Source: Moringa oleifera (lineage: Eukaryota; Streptophyta; Magnoliopsida; Brassicales; Moringaceae). Taken from it: a DNA stretch of 64,000 bases. The stretch lies in contig JAJFZO010000034.1 of assembly GCA_021397835.1 (NCBI GenBank), forward strand, positions 746,501 to 810,500, given 5' to 3'. A program made the translations under genes and the position numbers. Below are positions 10,257 to 22,415 of this stretch, one piece after another. Position 1 is the first letter of the stretch; every line of letters starts with the position of its first letter. The notes below the pieces were generated by a model. The model searched no databases and was not told where the DNA came from. It was given only the letters and a program-made list of their open reading frames with translations.

Positions 10257-13200
10257 TCAAAAAAAGCTTAGTTCAGTATATCCATGTGAGTACGGCAAGA
10301 GCTCCTCCACCTCAATCCTCGAACTAGAGTAACTCATGCTTTTCTTTAATCGGCTATGAGTTGATTCCACTTCAGCCCAAAATATACCATAGACTGGTCT
10401 GTGATCTGAGAACCTGGATTCCCCACGAACATAGGATAATTGATGAAGGCCTTCTCCGTACCATAAGATTCGGTCACACCTTCATACAGAACAAAATAAA
10501 TCAGCACCTCAAGTTGTTAAAAATAAACAAAAGTGCTCGCGGTAGCCAATGCCTACTTTCTGCGACTTATTTTGTTAAGTTTTCTGTATTTCCTAAAGCC
10601 TTGTGGTAGGCAACATTCTTACCAAGCAGGTGTTCGTCGTTTTTCCTTTGGGTGCATTTCATCCCCAGCATATCTGTCTGAGTTAGTTGAATATTTGTAG
10701 GTTGGGGGGAAATAAATCTTTCCTTCATTCCACCCCACAAAAACTCGACCCCATTTCTGCTCTATCCGTAGCTGCCAACAAATGCCATTAACAAATCAGA
10801 TTGAGAGTATTGAGCTAATCATAGTATGACCGAAGCTAGGTAACGCAGAGTTTAAGGAAAAGTCATTAAGACGTACCTGGTCATTTTCTAACAGTGCCCT
10901 CCAATTTTGCATCTCAACAAGTGCCTTAGCAGATCGGTAAGAGAGGGCAATACGATAGTTCAAATCCCCAAGCCAAATTATACGACTGGATCAAAAGATA
11001 CAAAGATCAGAATGATGAAAACAGAATGTAGTTAATAACAAACAGGCGATGAACCAGATAAAATAAGAAATCTTGGTTTCATTAAAGATTATGGCCATCG
11101 TGAACTCCCCAAAGGGATCTTCGACAAGGAAATGTGAAAGCAATTAATAGATGTAAAGACACATTTGGGTCATTTCAAATATGAAAGAGTAATAACAATG
11201 ACAGATGAATTTCAACTCTTATATACAACGATGAAGTACATGTTACAGTTTGTTGTTTAAGATCCCATGGTTAGTTCCTCCATTTTCTAGTATCATTTTG
11301 TTACCCTCTTGGTTTCCTTTATCTGTTTACTTTTTATTCATTCCAGTAAAAGGAGTAGATTACAAGATAGTAGCTCAGCAAGAATCTTACTCGTGCTCAA
11401 GGATTGTTTCAGGGGACTTCTCATCACCTGCACCATGAACCCGTGGGAATCTAGTTTTCCTGAGGATCTCCATGACATCAGAGTTCCTTCTTAGCTCATC
11501 ACCCTCTTTCTGTCCGGAGGTCAAATGACTACAGATGAAGCAAAAGCTGGTTTGATGCAATAACATGCTAACCGAGATAGAGCCCTATAAGACCAAGCAG
11601 CATAAACTCATTCTCAGCGATTCTTCATTCAGGAAAATACACATACATAATTAGAAAAACAAGAGAAATTCCTAAAGAATACCTTATTTCCAAGATAGCC
11701 CATCAATCCTCTGCCAACACAGGATACTTTCATGTTCTTAACATGTTCTCTCAACTCACTTCTCACCCATACAGTAAGAAATATGCCAACCATTTGCTTG
11801 CTAGCAACCAAACAGTACCTTGAATGCCCTGGCATCCTATATCCATGATCGTTGGATGCAGACCCTCCATAGGACATTGGTGAGTATAATACAGTACTTG
11901 GTGAATCTCCAGGTCCATTATCATCATCAGATGAACCCCAGCGTGAGTAATCACTAGGCCTGGAGTAATCACTTGGTCGGGAGTAATCACTAGGCCTTTG
12001 ATTCCATCTGAAACTGGGGTCAAAGTCACTAGGCCTGTGACCAAAGATTACCCGATCACAAACACTGAAACGTCTATCAAGCCGTGGTTGGGGAATGGAA
12101 GGGTCATTGTCCATTCTCCAGCTACTTGTTGTCTGGAATGACCGGCGATGGAAGAAAGAAGAGTTCTTTTGCCTAGATGATCCCTCAAAATCTGCATCCA
12201 TTTCTACAATCGGCTCAGGGATGGGAGATGGTGTATAACAACCACTACTTCCACTAGTTCCAGGACGATTATTCAGGGTCTTCCGAATGAGAGACAACCA
12301 TTTCTTGGCAGGGCCATTGTCTTCCGCCCCAAGAATATTACCAGCATTGAGAGGAACTATCTCTTGAAATCTATAACAAAAATAAGTATACTTCTGTTAG
12401 CTCTCAGGCAATATCTGAGAGTGAGAGCAGAAATTTGAAGATGAATTACAACCAAATCATACCCCAGTACATAGATATCCGCAGGTGGTGAGGCAAGAAG
12501 CCAATCATCTAGATTCAAATTACTTGGTGGGGATCTTCCAGCAACATTCCAAGTAGCTACAAAAACACTGCTCCAAATATAAAAAAGAGAAGAGCAGTTA
12601 GTATTAATATGCCATGGAGATACTATATGTTATTGAAAAATAATATGTCTAGGATAACTAAAATACCTATAGTTCTGCACATCAATGATTCGGGGGTTGT
12701 CTAGATTCATTCTCCCTCGGCGGGCCTGCTCCCAGTTCTTGTTAAATTTTTCTGAACATCAAAGTTAGAACAAATTATTAGTTAAAAGGGACGAAGAGAA
12801 TAGTAGGAATAACAGCCTCAAGCGCCCCCAAGACATTGAAGGTTGTCGTTCCCGTCTTATAATGACATACCAGTTTTGCTCTTCTTGATTGTGCATGGCT
12901 CCCTTTCTGAGAAACTAGTCCTATATTCCACTTCACCTCCTAAAGGCAAAGATGAGAGGAAAAGTAGAGAAATCCAGAGTTAGCGGATCAATCATAATGT
13001 TGAAATGACTTACGTTGGTGTTAGAGGCAGAAAAAAAGAAATTTGATTGACATATTATCCTTTGATAGCAGAATCAGGAAAAGAAAAAAAGGAATATACA
13101 CAGTTCTTGCTTTGGTTGTGAGAAACTGTAGGAGAGGAAAAGAATGAGGACTTTGAATCTTAGATAGAATCAAGGAGAACAAATGCTTAACTCGCCCCAA

Positions 13201-13573
13201 TTTAACTTCTCGGCTTACTTCAATTTTTAGTCATCAAAGTTTCGAAAACCCAGAAACATAAATATGAATATCAATCTTAAGATTATATTTTCTGTCTAAT
13301 ATGACCAAAGAGCCAACGATGTAACTGACATAGAAAAAACAATGGACCCACCTCCGTAGACAGGATCATCTGCCTGAAAGTCCTCTGTTTTGCTCTTGAT
13401 ATTGAACCATTTCCTGACCATTTTCTTGGACCATGAGAGCTTCACCAGAAGAACAGAACCAATAATTAGTCACTGACCTCCAAATTTTTTTAAAGCAGGA
13501 AAAGCAGGATTAAAGAAAGTGAAGTGGCGGGGGGAGAAGAAACCTTGCTTTTCTTGGAGTTTCCATCTGTCAT
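10257..13573 (-). CDS. Type I inositol polyphosphate 5-phosphatase (IP5P4-like)
   Basis: Removes the 5-phosphate from inositol polyphosphates and possibly phosphoinositides. Ten exons on the minus strand: 13573-13544, 13439-13352, 12939-12871, 12751-12667, 12567-12463, 12370-11683, 11584-11391, 10985-10877, 10771-10623, 10479-10257. All splices are GT-AG and in frame, giving 579 aa. The N-terminus has the plant type I signature ([21 protein letters not shown]). The catalytic fold starts at [15 protein letters not shown] and [11 protein letters not shown], continues with [14 protein letters not shown] and [18 protein letters not shown], and carries both family motifs: WLGDLNYR (W424-R431) and PAWCDRIL with SDHRPVY (530-536). 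Between them is a long, low-conservation insert (about 155-320) holding three RPSDYS repeats. The sequence resembles remembered Arabidopsis IP5P4/CVP2-clade enzymes. Exact orthology is not certain. Confidence 0.95.
11942..11997 (-). repeat. Three in-frame 18-bp repeats (RPSDYS x3) inside phosphatase exon 6
   Basis: Residues about 251-269 read RPSDYS three times plus R. The DNA units (roughly CACTAGGCCTGGAGTAAT) differ at a few bases. The repeat sits in the variable linker before the catalytic SKQMVGIF segment, and its length may vary between alleles. Confidence 0.85.
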
Positions 13574-14330
13574 TGTTTCACTTCTACTTCATACAGCTCC
13601 CTTTTGAACTTTCTATTGTTTCCCAATTTATGGGTTTTGCTCAGAATCAGGAAAAGATTTCACATATTCAAGAAATAATAACCCATAAATGGGAATCTCT
13701 TCCCCCAATTCCTGTCCTTACTATAAGAAGCTCAGTTCTTTAAGACACCAAAATGAGCTCAACAGAGATCAAGCAACAAATTCGTGTCTCTTCTTTTGTT
13801 AAGAAATACTCAACAACCAAACTAAGCTCAAAGCTGGACCAAGAAACCAACGAACAAAAGGGACTCTCTTGCTTGCTATGACGTTCCCGAAACAACCAAA
13901 ACAAGCGCAAAACACTCAATCAAACAGACCAAGCAAAAAATGAAATTCTCTCGTTCCTCTTCTGGTTCTTTGTTACGTTATTGACACACTTAGGAGCAAA
14001 CAGAGAACGAAAAGACCAGAAAATAAGAATGCACCAACAACGACTAGAAAAAGAGAGAAATAGAGACGACACTTTAATGCGTGGAAGTGAGATGAGAGAT
14101 TCTTGAAGTAGAACAAGACAATGCGGCAGACATAGAGAGAGAGAGAGAGAAAGAGAAAGTTGGTTAGTGAGAGAAAGTCCACAGAGGGAAAGCTCATAAA
14201 CTTCTCTCTTTCTCTCTCCCTGTCTCTCTCTTTGTTAAACAAAGAGCCTCGTTCTCAGTAAACAGCAAAGTATCGAATTTGAACAGAATAAAGTGCAGGG
14301 GAGAGAGAGACACGAGACTCGGTCTTCAGG
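13574..14330 (-). promoter_or_regulatory. 5' leader/promoter region of the phosphatase gene with GA/CT microsatellites
   Basis: Upstream of the ATG at 13573. Contains GAGAGA runs at about 14134-14160 and CT-rich runs at about 14202-14232. GA/CT tracts are common in plant 5' UTRs and bind BPC/GAGA-type factors. A minus-strand open frame at 14242-13973 is mostly low complexity and is not called a gene. Transcription start not determined. Confidence 0.4.
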
Positions 14331-17300
14331 CTATTTTTTTTTCCAATTTTATTTTATTTTTTTAACGTTTTTCCTTTTTCTTGATTTTACTTTATTTTCT
14401 TTGGGCCGGGGATTTTACTTCAAATCTCAAGACAGACCCCAGCATAATGGGGGCAAACCGGGCAGGTCGTTTTGTTGCTGTCTCACCACATCAAACGACA
14501 AGATCAGGTGAGTAAAAGCTGCCCGCGGTCAGCAAGTGGTGATTGCTAGTGTGCCTCTGTAGCTGTACCCTTCTTCCTCCTTGTCATTTTGGTCTTCCAA
14601 TCAAAGCAAAAGCAGTTAAAGAAGGAAAAGATAAAGGGAATGTATGTGTAGTTGTACAACTATTTTTTGTCTCTCTCTCTCTTTCCCTCTTTCTCTCTTT
14701 CTCTCTTTATTTTTCCCTTCCATTTTCTTTTTAATTTTTCATCTGGGTTATATTCCTTTCTTGTGTAAGGTATGTTTTTGAAGATAATACAACAGAGTAT
14801 AGTATTACCTTTGAGAAAACAATGCCTCATTCATTTGGATTTTTTGGAATTTTTAAGGTTTTGATGAGCTTCAGCCTTGCTAGAGCTGCATGTTCCATTT
14901 CCTCAAAGCTTCAATCTTTACCTTGTTTCCACTTTTTATTGTCCAGTCTTGTGTTTGTTTTACTTTCCCTTTTCTGAATGTGGAGCAGTGTGTGTATGTT
15001 TTGCTTCTGCAGAATTTTGCAGGTGGCAAAACCTTGGAAGCCACAGAATATTGTTAACCAATATGGAGGAGAGGCAGCTTCTTTTTTGACTACCTATTTA
15101 GGATCTGTGTCCTTGGGAACAAGGGCACTTGTCCCAGTATTAGGGTCTCACTGTTTCCCTCTTGTTTTCGTGCTTTAACTGAGAGATACCAAGTTACCCA
15201 CTTGCCATACCGTAAACACAATTCATGCCTTATCATGAGATTCATGCAATGGGTGACTCACAAATCTGAAACGATAAACCTATTTTTTAACCTAAGGAAG
15301 GATTTTTGCTTAAGCTCCTCAAGTTTTGTTTAAAACCCTTGTCTGTTCCATGCTTAATGATTGTTGATCCTTAATCATGGATTTTAGCCAAATATTATAA
15401 GGCTGAAGAACAAATTTTATTGAGCTTGACGGCGCAAGAGTCCATTTTGGTCTATGATTAAGGTAATAAACAAAGCTTAACAGCTTGAAGAGCCTCCACT
15501 AAGTAGCTAGTAGTGTGGTTATGACTGGCATCATAACCAAGTGTCCCAATTAGTGACTACTAAAGGGTTGTTTAAGCTTGTCTTTATAGGCCCTTGTTTA
15601 TCAAATTAAGACCCATTACTCAATGTCTGATTCTCCCATTACCCTTTTGAAGGGCACCCAATTCGGCCTCTCAAGAACATACCCACAAGTGGAAAATGAA
15701 TGTAGGGCATGAAGACAATCTTATTGGGGTACTTGTTAAGATTTATATAATGAGTGGACTTCCATTTGTTCAAATTAAGGTTATCTAATCGGCTAATTCA
15801 TACCAATTTGCTTATTAAATGGTAGGTGATATGGGTACGAATTTGTTTTGGCTTTTGCTCCTTCTAACATGGGTATTTGGGAATCATTTGAAGCAATACT
15901 AGGAAGAAGAAGAAGAAGAAGAAAGCGAACATTGAATAATACAAAGAAACCTGTAAAGTGAAAACTTGTACCAAAGACTAAAGAGACACTGGCCATGCTT
16001 AGCATCAATTTGGATATCTAAAGAGCAAAAGAAATTGGCCCTACCAATTTGACATAGTTTCTTTTTTCAAAATAAAAAAATTATATTTTTTTCTCCCTTC
16101 TTTCCCTTTGATGACTTTGATTCATCAATTATCACAAAATGGTATCTAAAATTTTGAAGAAAACTAGTTTTTTTGGTTAATCGATGAGGATATGATGAAA
16201 AAGGAGATTGTTATGCGCATTTTCTCCTTCCCTTGTGGTGTGGAACAAAAGAGGAGTATTATTGTAGTACTAGTTTTTTTTTTTTTTTGTTTAAGTAATC
16301 TGATTTCAAATATGATTAATGTAATAAATAATAAGCTACAGAATTTTGGACCGAACATAAATTATAAATCATTGAGGTTATCGTTTTCCAACTAGCAACT
16401 TAGATGATGGAAATTAAAGGCCTAATAACAAACAATCAAATTCTCATCAATCGAACTCTTCTGTAAGTCAATTCCAATAATTGACGTGTAAGGAAATAAC
16501 GCTGTGGAAGAATCGAATATTCTAAGTATAGCATAATGTGTTTATGAGCTAAAATAAGGTACTATGCTTGGCCAATAAAAGCAAATGGGTGTCTGATTAG
16601 TCATTTAGTCCCCCTAAGTTGACCATATATGCCTAACTATTTGAAATACCATATGAATCAATTGGACAATCTGTGATATATATTCATGCCAGACACTTGC
16701 TTTCTTGATATTACTTTGTGTTTTTATTTTTATTTTTATTTATAAATTATCAAAAATATTCAATTATTTTTATAAATTAATTTATTGATTTTTTTAAATA
16801 TATTTGGATCTTTTTGTTACGTGTTCAATATATAATTTTTCGTAAATCATCTTTATAACATGTTTTAGATTAGACAATTTAATAATAAATATTTGATTAA
16901 ATAATATTTAACATATATCAATTTTTATTTCATTTATCACAAATTAAGAAATCTAACTCAAAATATAAAAAATAGAATAGTTATTTTTTATTAGGTGAAA
17001 ATTATTTAAAATTTAAAAATATATAAAATTAAATTATAATATTTAAAAAATAATATAAATCACTTTTTAATGCAACATCACAAGAGATTTAATGATACAT
17101 ATTACTGAGTGGGAGATATTCTCTCCTTTATTATATTTTTTCTGAAAAAGTGTTTCTTTAAAATAATAATTCAAATGATGAATTATTGATTTGAATCAAA
17201 TTAATTTTTTTAAAAATTCTAAATATTAAATTAAATATCTTGCATTACTAATTTTATTCTAAAAATATTTTTCATAAACATAAGAAAATATTTAAATTAA

Positions 17301-17585
17301 TATCACCAAAATTTTAAAAAATTTTAAATATTAAAAATATTTTATTTAAAAATATATCTTTAAATTCTTTTTAAAAATATATCAATTAACTTGTGAATAA
17401 AAATCAATCCGAACGTTGAACTTAAATAAAATATAAAATTCATTTGATTTATTTTTAAATATTTTAATTATGAAAATATTTTTATTTTTAATAAATATTT
17501 TAAATTTAATTTAATAAATATTATTAGATATTAAAACTTAATTTACTTATTAAAATATAATTTAAATTTTTTAAAAAATATATAT
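14331..17585. other. Intergenic DNA, partly AT-rich, no gene recognised
   Basis: CT-rich microsatellite at about 14670-14715 and (GAA)n at about 15902-15922. The stretch 15180-15800 is of ordinary complexity but showed no protein family, LTR pair or terminal repeats to me. From about 16720 to 17580 it is extremely AT-rich. Small open frames here are treated as chance. Confidence 0.5.
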
Positions 17586-18200
17586 TTATTTTTTCATCAG
17601 GCAATAATTTGGTGCATAGTAGCACTCTGGTAGTGAGAGGATCTTTCCTTTGTTCCAATGATGCAAACCAAAAACCATAATTTGAGCATTATACCACATC
17701 CAGTTCAAAAGCCACAAGCTCACGGCTCTAAGTCTCTCCTTAGAAACCAAAGGGTCAGAGAAAACATAAAGAAAACCCAAGAAGATCTTGCTTTCCCTTT
17801 CCCTTTCTTTTTATTTTTTCCCTCTTTCTTTGCTCCCTTGCTGAATCTCAGGCAACCAAATCAAGATTTACGAGGCAGTCAAAGGACGTGAGCAGTCGAT
17901 TTTCTTTCCAGATTCTTTTGCTTTTTTTTTTTTTTTTCGCTTTGAGAGAGACCCCATCTTCCTCCTTCCCTCTCTCTCTCTCTCTCTCTCTTTAACTCTT
18001 TATCCGTTTTTAGCCACCGGATTTGGCCCGTTTTACTTTCTTCTCTCTCTGTGTGACTATCCGTTTTAAGCCACTGGATTTGGGCAGTTTTTACTTTCAA
18101 ATTGGTGCTTAGGCTTCCCTCACATGTCGCCATCCTTCGGCATCTGCCTTAGATACTCAATCTTCTTATTAAAGTTCATTTGCCTCTGTATTCTCCTCAG
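17586..18200. other. Moderate-complexity island with (CT)n tract and 58-bp-spaced direct repeat
   Basis: Holds a T-run and (CT)n microsatellite at about 17970-17990. A direct repeat follows, copies at about 18001-18040 and 18059-18098, sharing TATCCGTTTT, AGCCAC, GGATTTGG and TTTTACTTTC. Open frames on both strands are low complexity (Glu/Arg- or Phe-rich) and look like shadows of the microsatellite. Confidence 0.5.
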
Positions 18201-21200
18201 ACCATACATGTCTTCTGATATTGACCTCTCTAGCATGTTTACTTATTTTTGAATTTTGTGAACCACCGATTGTTTTATATAAAAATGATCCAATCATTGC
18301 ATTTTGATCATCATTGTAAAATTTTAATAAAAATTTTAAAACCCTAATTTAAAATTATATATTTTAATATAAAAAATCACACAATTATAATCAAAATATA
18401 CAAATAAAAATTTTTTATCAATGACTTTGAATAAACTTCAATAAATCAGATATAATCAATGTGTAAAATAAAAAAATAAAATTATATATAATTTGATATT
18501 TGATAATCTGACGGTAAATATAAATTGTATCAATAATATCAATGCAATTTTATAAATAATTTGTTAATCTTAAAGTGAATCTTGCCTAGCTAATTAATTA
18601 CAGTCATTGGACAATAATATGGGAGTAATTAAAAAGTGTATAGTCCAACCACAATCATATAGAGCTTATGTTAAATGATTAAAACATAATACACTGTATA
18701 ATTACCAGCCATGTGTTATCAACAATTCCCTAGATGATTTGCCCTTTGTGGGTTCCACTTCTACTAATCTACTTTTCTTTCATGTTTCTCTTGATTTTTC
18801 ATTATTTAAGAAGAAATTAGAAAAATTAAATTAAATTAAATTGAAAAAAGAAAATACCATTTGGAAAGGAAAGAAAATTAAAGGGGAGAATTTGGTTATG
18901 TTTGAAAAATGTGGGCCAGGAAAGGGAACATTCTGCAAGCCCTCACCATAAATACAGTTAGGTGTAGCCGTTGATATTGACTCTGATTTTGGGTAGGATG
19001 ATTACTGGCTCAGATTCCTCAGCATTTAATTTTCCACAATGACCCTCCATAAAACATTTAATAATTATTTATTTGTTTAACTTTATTACATAATATAAAT
19101 TAATCATGCTTTTTTTATAAAGCATTTTTGAATAGGCTATGTTATAATTTATATGTTTAGAAACTTTTTGATTTTCAAACAGATAAAATCATACATGCTT
19201 TTAATATTTTATAAAATTAATAAAAATTATTTAACATTGAGCATAAAAATAAAAGGTAAATATAGAGAAAGAATTTAAAATTTGTTTCGATTTCAATTTA
19301 AATCTCGTTAATTCAATTTTTTCGATTGTACATTTAAAGTTGTAATTTTATTCAATTTAGATTTTGATCCAAAAGGTATGAAAAACTAATAATATTTCAT
19401 TATTAAAATGTTTAAAAAAACTTAAATAAAATTTATATTTTATTTTAAAATTTTATTCTTTAAATTTAAATATTTTTATTTTTAATTTATTTTAGTAAAT
19501 TTTTTAAATTTTACATAACATAACATTGTATATATTTAATATTCAAAAAATTTTAAAATTGTTTGCTATAGTAGTTTGAACATTTATTTGTATTCATGTT
19601 GAATTTTAATTAAAATTTGTTATTTAAAAATTTAAATTTTTTAATAAATTTAAAGTAATTGAGATTCAAATTATGAATATATGATTAAAAAATTGAAACA
19701 AGTGAGATACACGTATTACATATGGTTGTTACATAAAATATATTCAAAATTAAAATGGATGAGTCAAACATTCAAATAATGAACAGCATTATAAACCCAT
19801 AATTGAGTTAAAGTGAATCAAACAATTAATTAATTTCATTAATGACACAATTAAGATTGAACAGTACATAGATAAGATAAGATAAGATGGTTAGGGGTTG
19901 ATAGAAGGAGAGAAGAGGTAAGAAAATGAAAGATTAGAAGGCCATTAATATAATTAATGATGCGATTAAGACAAATGGCAGGAAGATTTGATAAGATGAG
20001 TACATGTTTGACTGGCCCAGCCCCCTCAAAAAAAAAAAAAAAAAAGAGAGAGAGAGATGAGGGATTTAAATTTTTTGTTAATTTGAATTATATTAATTTT
20101 TTAATAAAATAATAATACTTAATAATTAAGATTTTATTATTTATTATTTTAAGTTATTAAAATATTATTTTTAAAATATATTAATAAAATTTCAATGCCA
20201 ACTCAAATAAAAAAAAAAAAAAAACAATGAGTAGGCAGGGAGTCTGAATCACAAATTGAGATATGTGGTGGTGAGTGAATTGTGAGGCGTCTGGAAGCGG
20301 TTACATATCATCCTTCCATGTTGGGTATCAAATCATGAGTGTATTGTCTATTTCAAAGTCGTGTCCTCCATGAGCCCTTCCCTCTTGCATTTATGTCCCT
20401 TTGATTGGAATGCGGGTGCCATCCTACCATAACAATTGGACTCGTGGAATTGCAATTCAGCCCATTTTAAATCTTCCCGGATTCTGTTTTTTTTTTCCTT
20501 GAGTTGCACTGATTTTTTATTAAATTTATAATATATAATAATTTAATAAAATTTTAAATTTTAAATTAATATTATAAAATATTATAATTTTTTATTAAAA
20601 AATTCAGCGTAAAACTCGATGAAGTATAAAATTATGATATGGTAATTTGTTGTTTTGTGTTGATAGGGATAGGGTGGGGTGGGTTGGGATCTTTATAAGA
20701 GAGTGAGTGGGACTAAAGTTGTAAATTGAATCATGCACCATCAACTTACATGGATTCCATGCAATTTGGTTCTACTTGAGGTATAATCGGAGTCAATCCA
20801 TTACCCACTTGACCATTACCATCAAACAAATTGGGTGAGCATAGTCAAAAAAATGTCAATTTTTAGTAACGTTTTTGAAAGTCAAGTGTGACGTCACGAT
20901 AGAAACAAAAGTTATATTGTGATAATGTAATGAATAATATTTAAATATAATTATTTAAAATAAATAATATAAAAATAAAAACTATTTATTTTATTTTACA
21001 AAACAATATCATTTTGATAAAAATTTAAAACTTTTATAGTACAACGATATTTTTGATAATATAAGTAAATTAAATAAAATTTAAATGAATCGAACTAGAT
21101 AAAAATTCGAATTTAGGGTTTATGCAGTCAAACTACTAAGCTCGATTTAATTTTTTTAAAAAATAATTTTTAAGATGTTTATCTTTTGCTCAATTACTAT

Positions 21201-21400
21201 AAAATAAATAAGTATATTTTATATCTTTTTAAATTATTTTTATAATAAAATATTAATTTGACCATTATCATATTTTTTATTTTACAATTTTTTGGAACTT
21301 TTGATTTCATAGGTAAAGTCATATCGGCTTTCAAGATAATACCCAATTGGTTTATTAAATGTAACCCTAAGAAAACAAGCTTGTCTTGGCACAACATGGT
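18201..21400. other. AT-rich intergenic region, no gene recognised
   Basis: Includes short GATAAGATAA repeats at about 19870-19888, poly-A/GA runs at about 20029-20056 and a poly-A run at about 20208-20224. A G-rich GGGATAGGGTGGGG stretch lies at about 20667. No conserved reading frame, structural RNA or transposon terminus was identified. Confidence 0.5.
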
Positions 21401-22415
21401 GAGTTTACTTGATGAGTAACATCATCAGTGGAGCACTTTGGTGCTTACACAAAGCTCAAAAAGAAGGGCTTTACAGCATGCCTCCCTTGCTGCTTATGAT
21501 TGTTGAAGCAAAGAATAAAACTTTGGTCAAATACAGCACCATCTCTTAGATGTATAGCTTTGTGGATGAAGCATCTTCTTATGAAACCAACTCACAAAGC
21601 CGAAACCCAGAAGAACAGGTTCCCTTTTTAAAGCTGATCAGGCCTGCCTGCCTGCAACCATCATTATCATCATGTCACCATGAGGGCTGGGTAAGACCTC
21701 TTTTTCCATGGTTTCTCCTGTTGAAACCAACCATAACCATAACGCTTTAGTGTATGAATCTCTTCCTCGTCGGAATCTAACTTGAATCGGATAGCAGAAA
21801 TCCATTATCATTGCAGACAGGGAATGGAGCAGTTTTTATGGCTCATCAGTAACCCATGGGCTGATTTAAGAGACTGAATTATAATCTCAAGAAGCCCAGT
21901 TCCAGATTAATAAACTAAATATGTCTTGACAAGAGCTGTTAAGGGTTGGGGTTATCTAACGCTCGATATTATAAATTCTTGATATTTCCGGTCAAGATGA
22001 AATATTTTTAATATTTTTAATCTTTGATTTCTTGTGTAACTGTGTCGTCTTCTTAATTTGCCTCAGATGGGCTCCAGTTCTCAAAGGCCCAGTTGGATAT
22101 CGCTCACTTCCTAATGGCTCGTCTATACAAGGTCTATGGAACAAAGGAAACCGAGTTGCAACTAGCCTGAAACGAGGGAATTCTTTGAGGTTTGCGACAG
22201 TGGCAATTCTACACCGTCCTTTGCCTTTGCCCGAGAATGAGTTTCGCAGTACAAGCCTGCTACTCTTCCATCCACCGCTTGTTTTCCTTCAACTTCGTTG
22301 TCTTATGATACCCGTATTGTTATGTTTTCGATTTTTGATTTGGAACTAATAGTTCTGCGAAAGAAAAATAGACGAAAAGGGAAACAACAAGTCATAGTGC
22401 AAAACTATTACAAGC
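21401..22415 (+). promoter_or_regulatory. Promoter/5' leader of the SUV3 helicase with four site II (TGGGCY) motifs
   Basis: TGGGCT or its complement occurs at 21857-21862, 21893-21898 and 22068-22073, and TGGGCC (complement GGCCCA) at 22086-22091. Site II elements are enriched in promoters of plant nuclear genes for mitochondrial and ribosomal proteins, which fits the mitochondrial helicase downstream. The open frame 22032-22349 has no family match I recognise and may be leader sequence. Confidence 0.45.

Noticed and set aside
13973..14242. Minus-strand 89-codon frame upstream of the phosphatase, a possible uORF or small membrane protein
   Set aside because: Encoded largely by GA/CT microsatellite sequence. 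The Leu/Phe/Arg content follows from base composition.
15180..15800. Possible LTR retrotransposon fragment in a moderate-complexity block
   Set aside because: No second LTR copy, primer binding site, polypurine tract or protein domain could be found.
21431..21700. Possible microRNA precursor or snoRNA
   Set aside because: No mature sequence I recognise and no convincing long stem by eye.
22032..22349. 105-codon frame considered as the N-terminus of SUV3
   Set aside because: It does not connect in phase to the conserved exon at 23151, and a better short presequence exon (22416-22479) fits the phase exactly.
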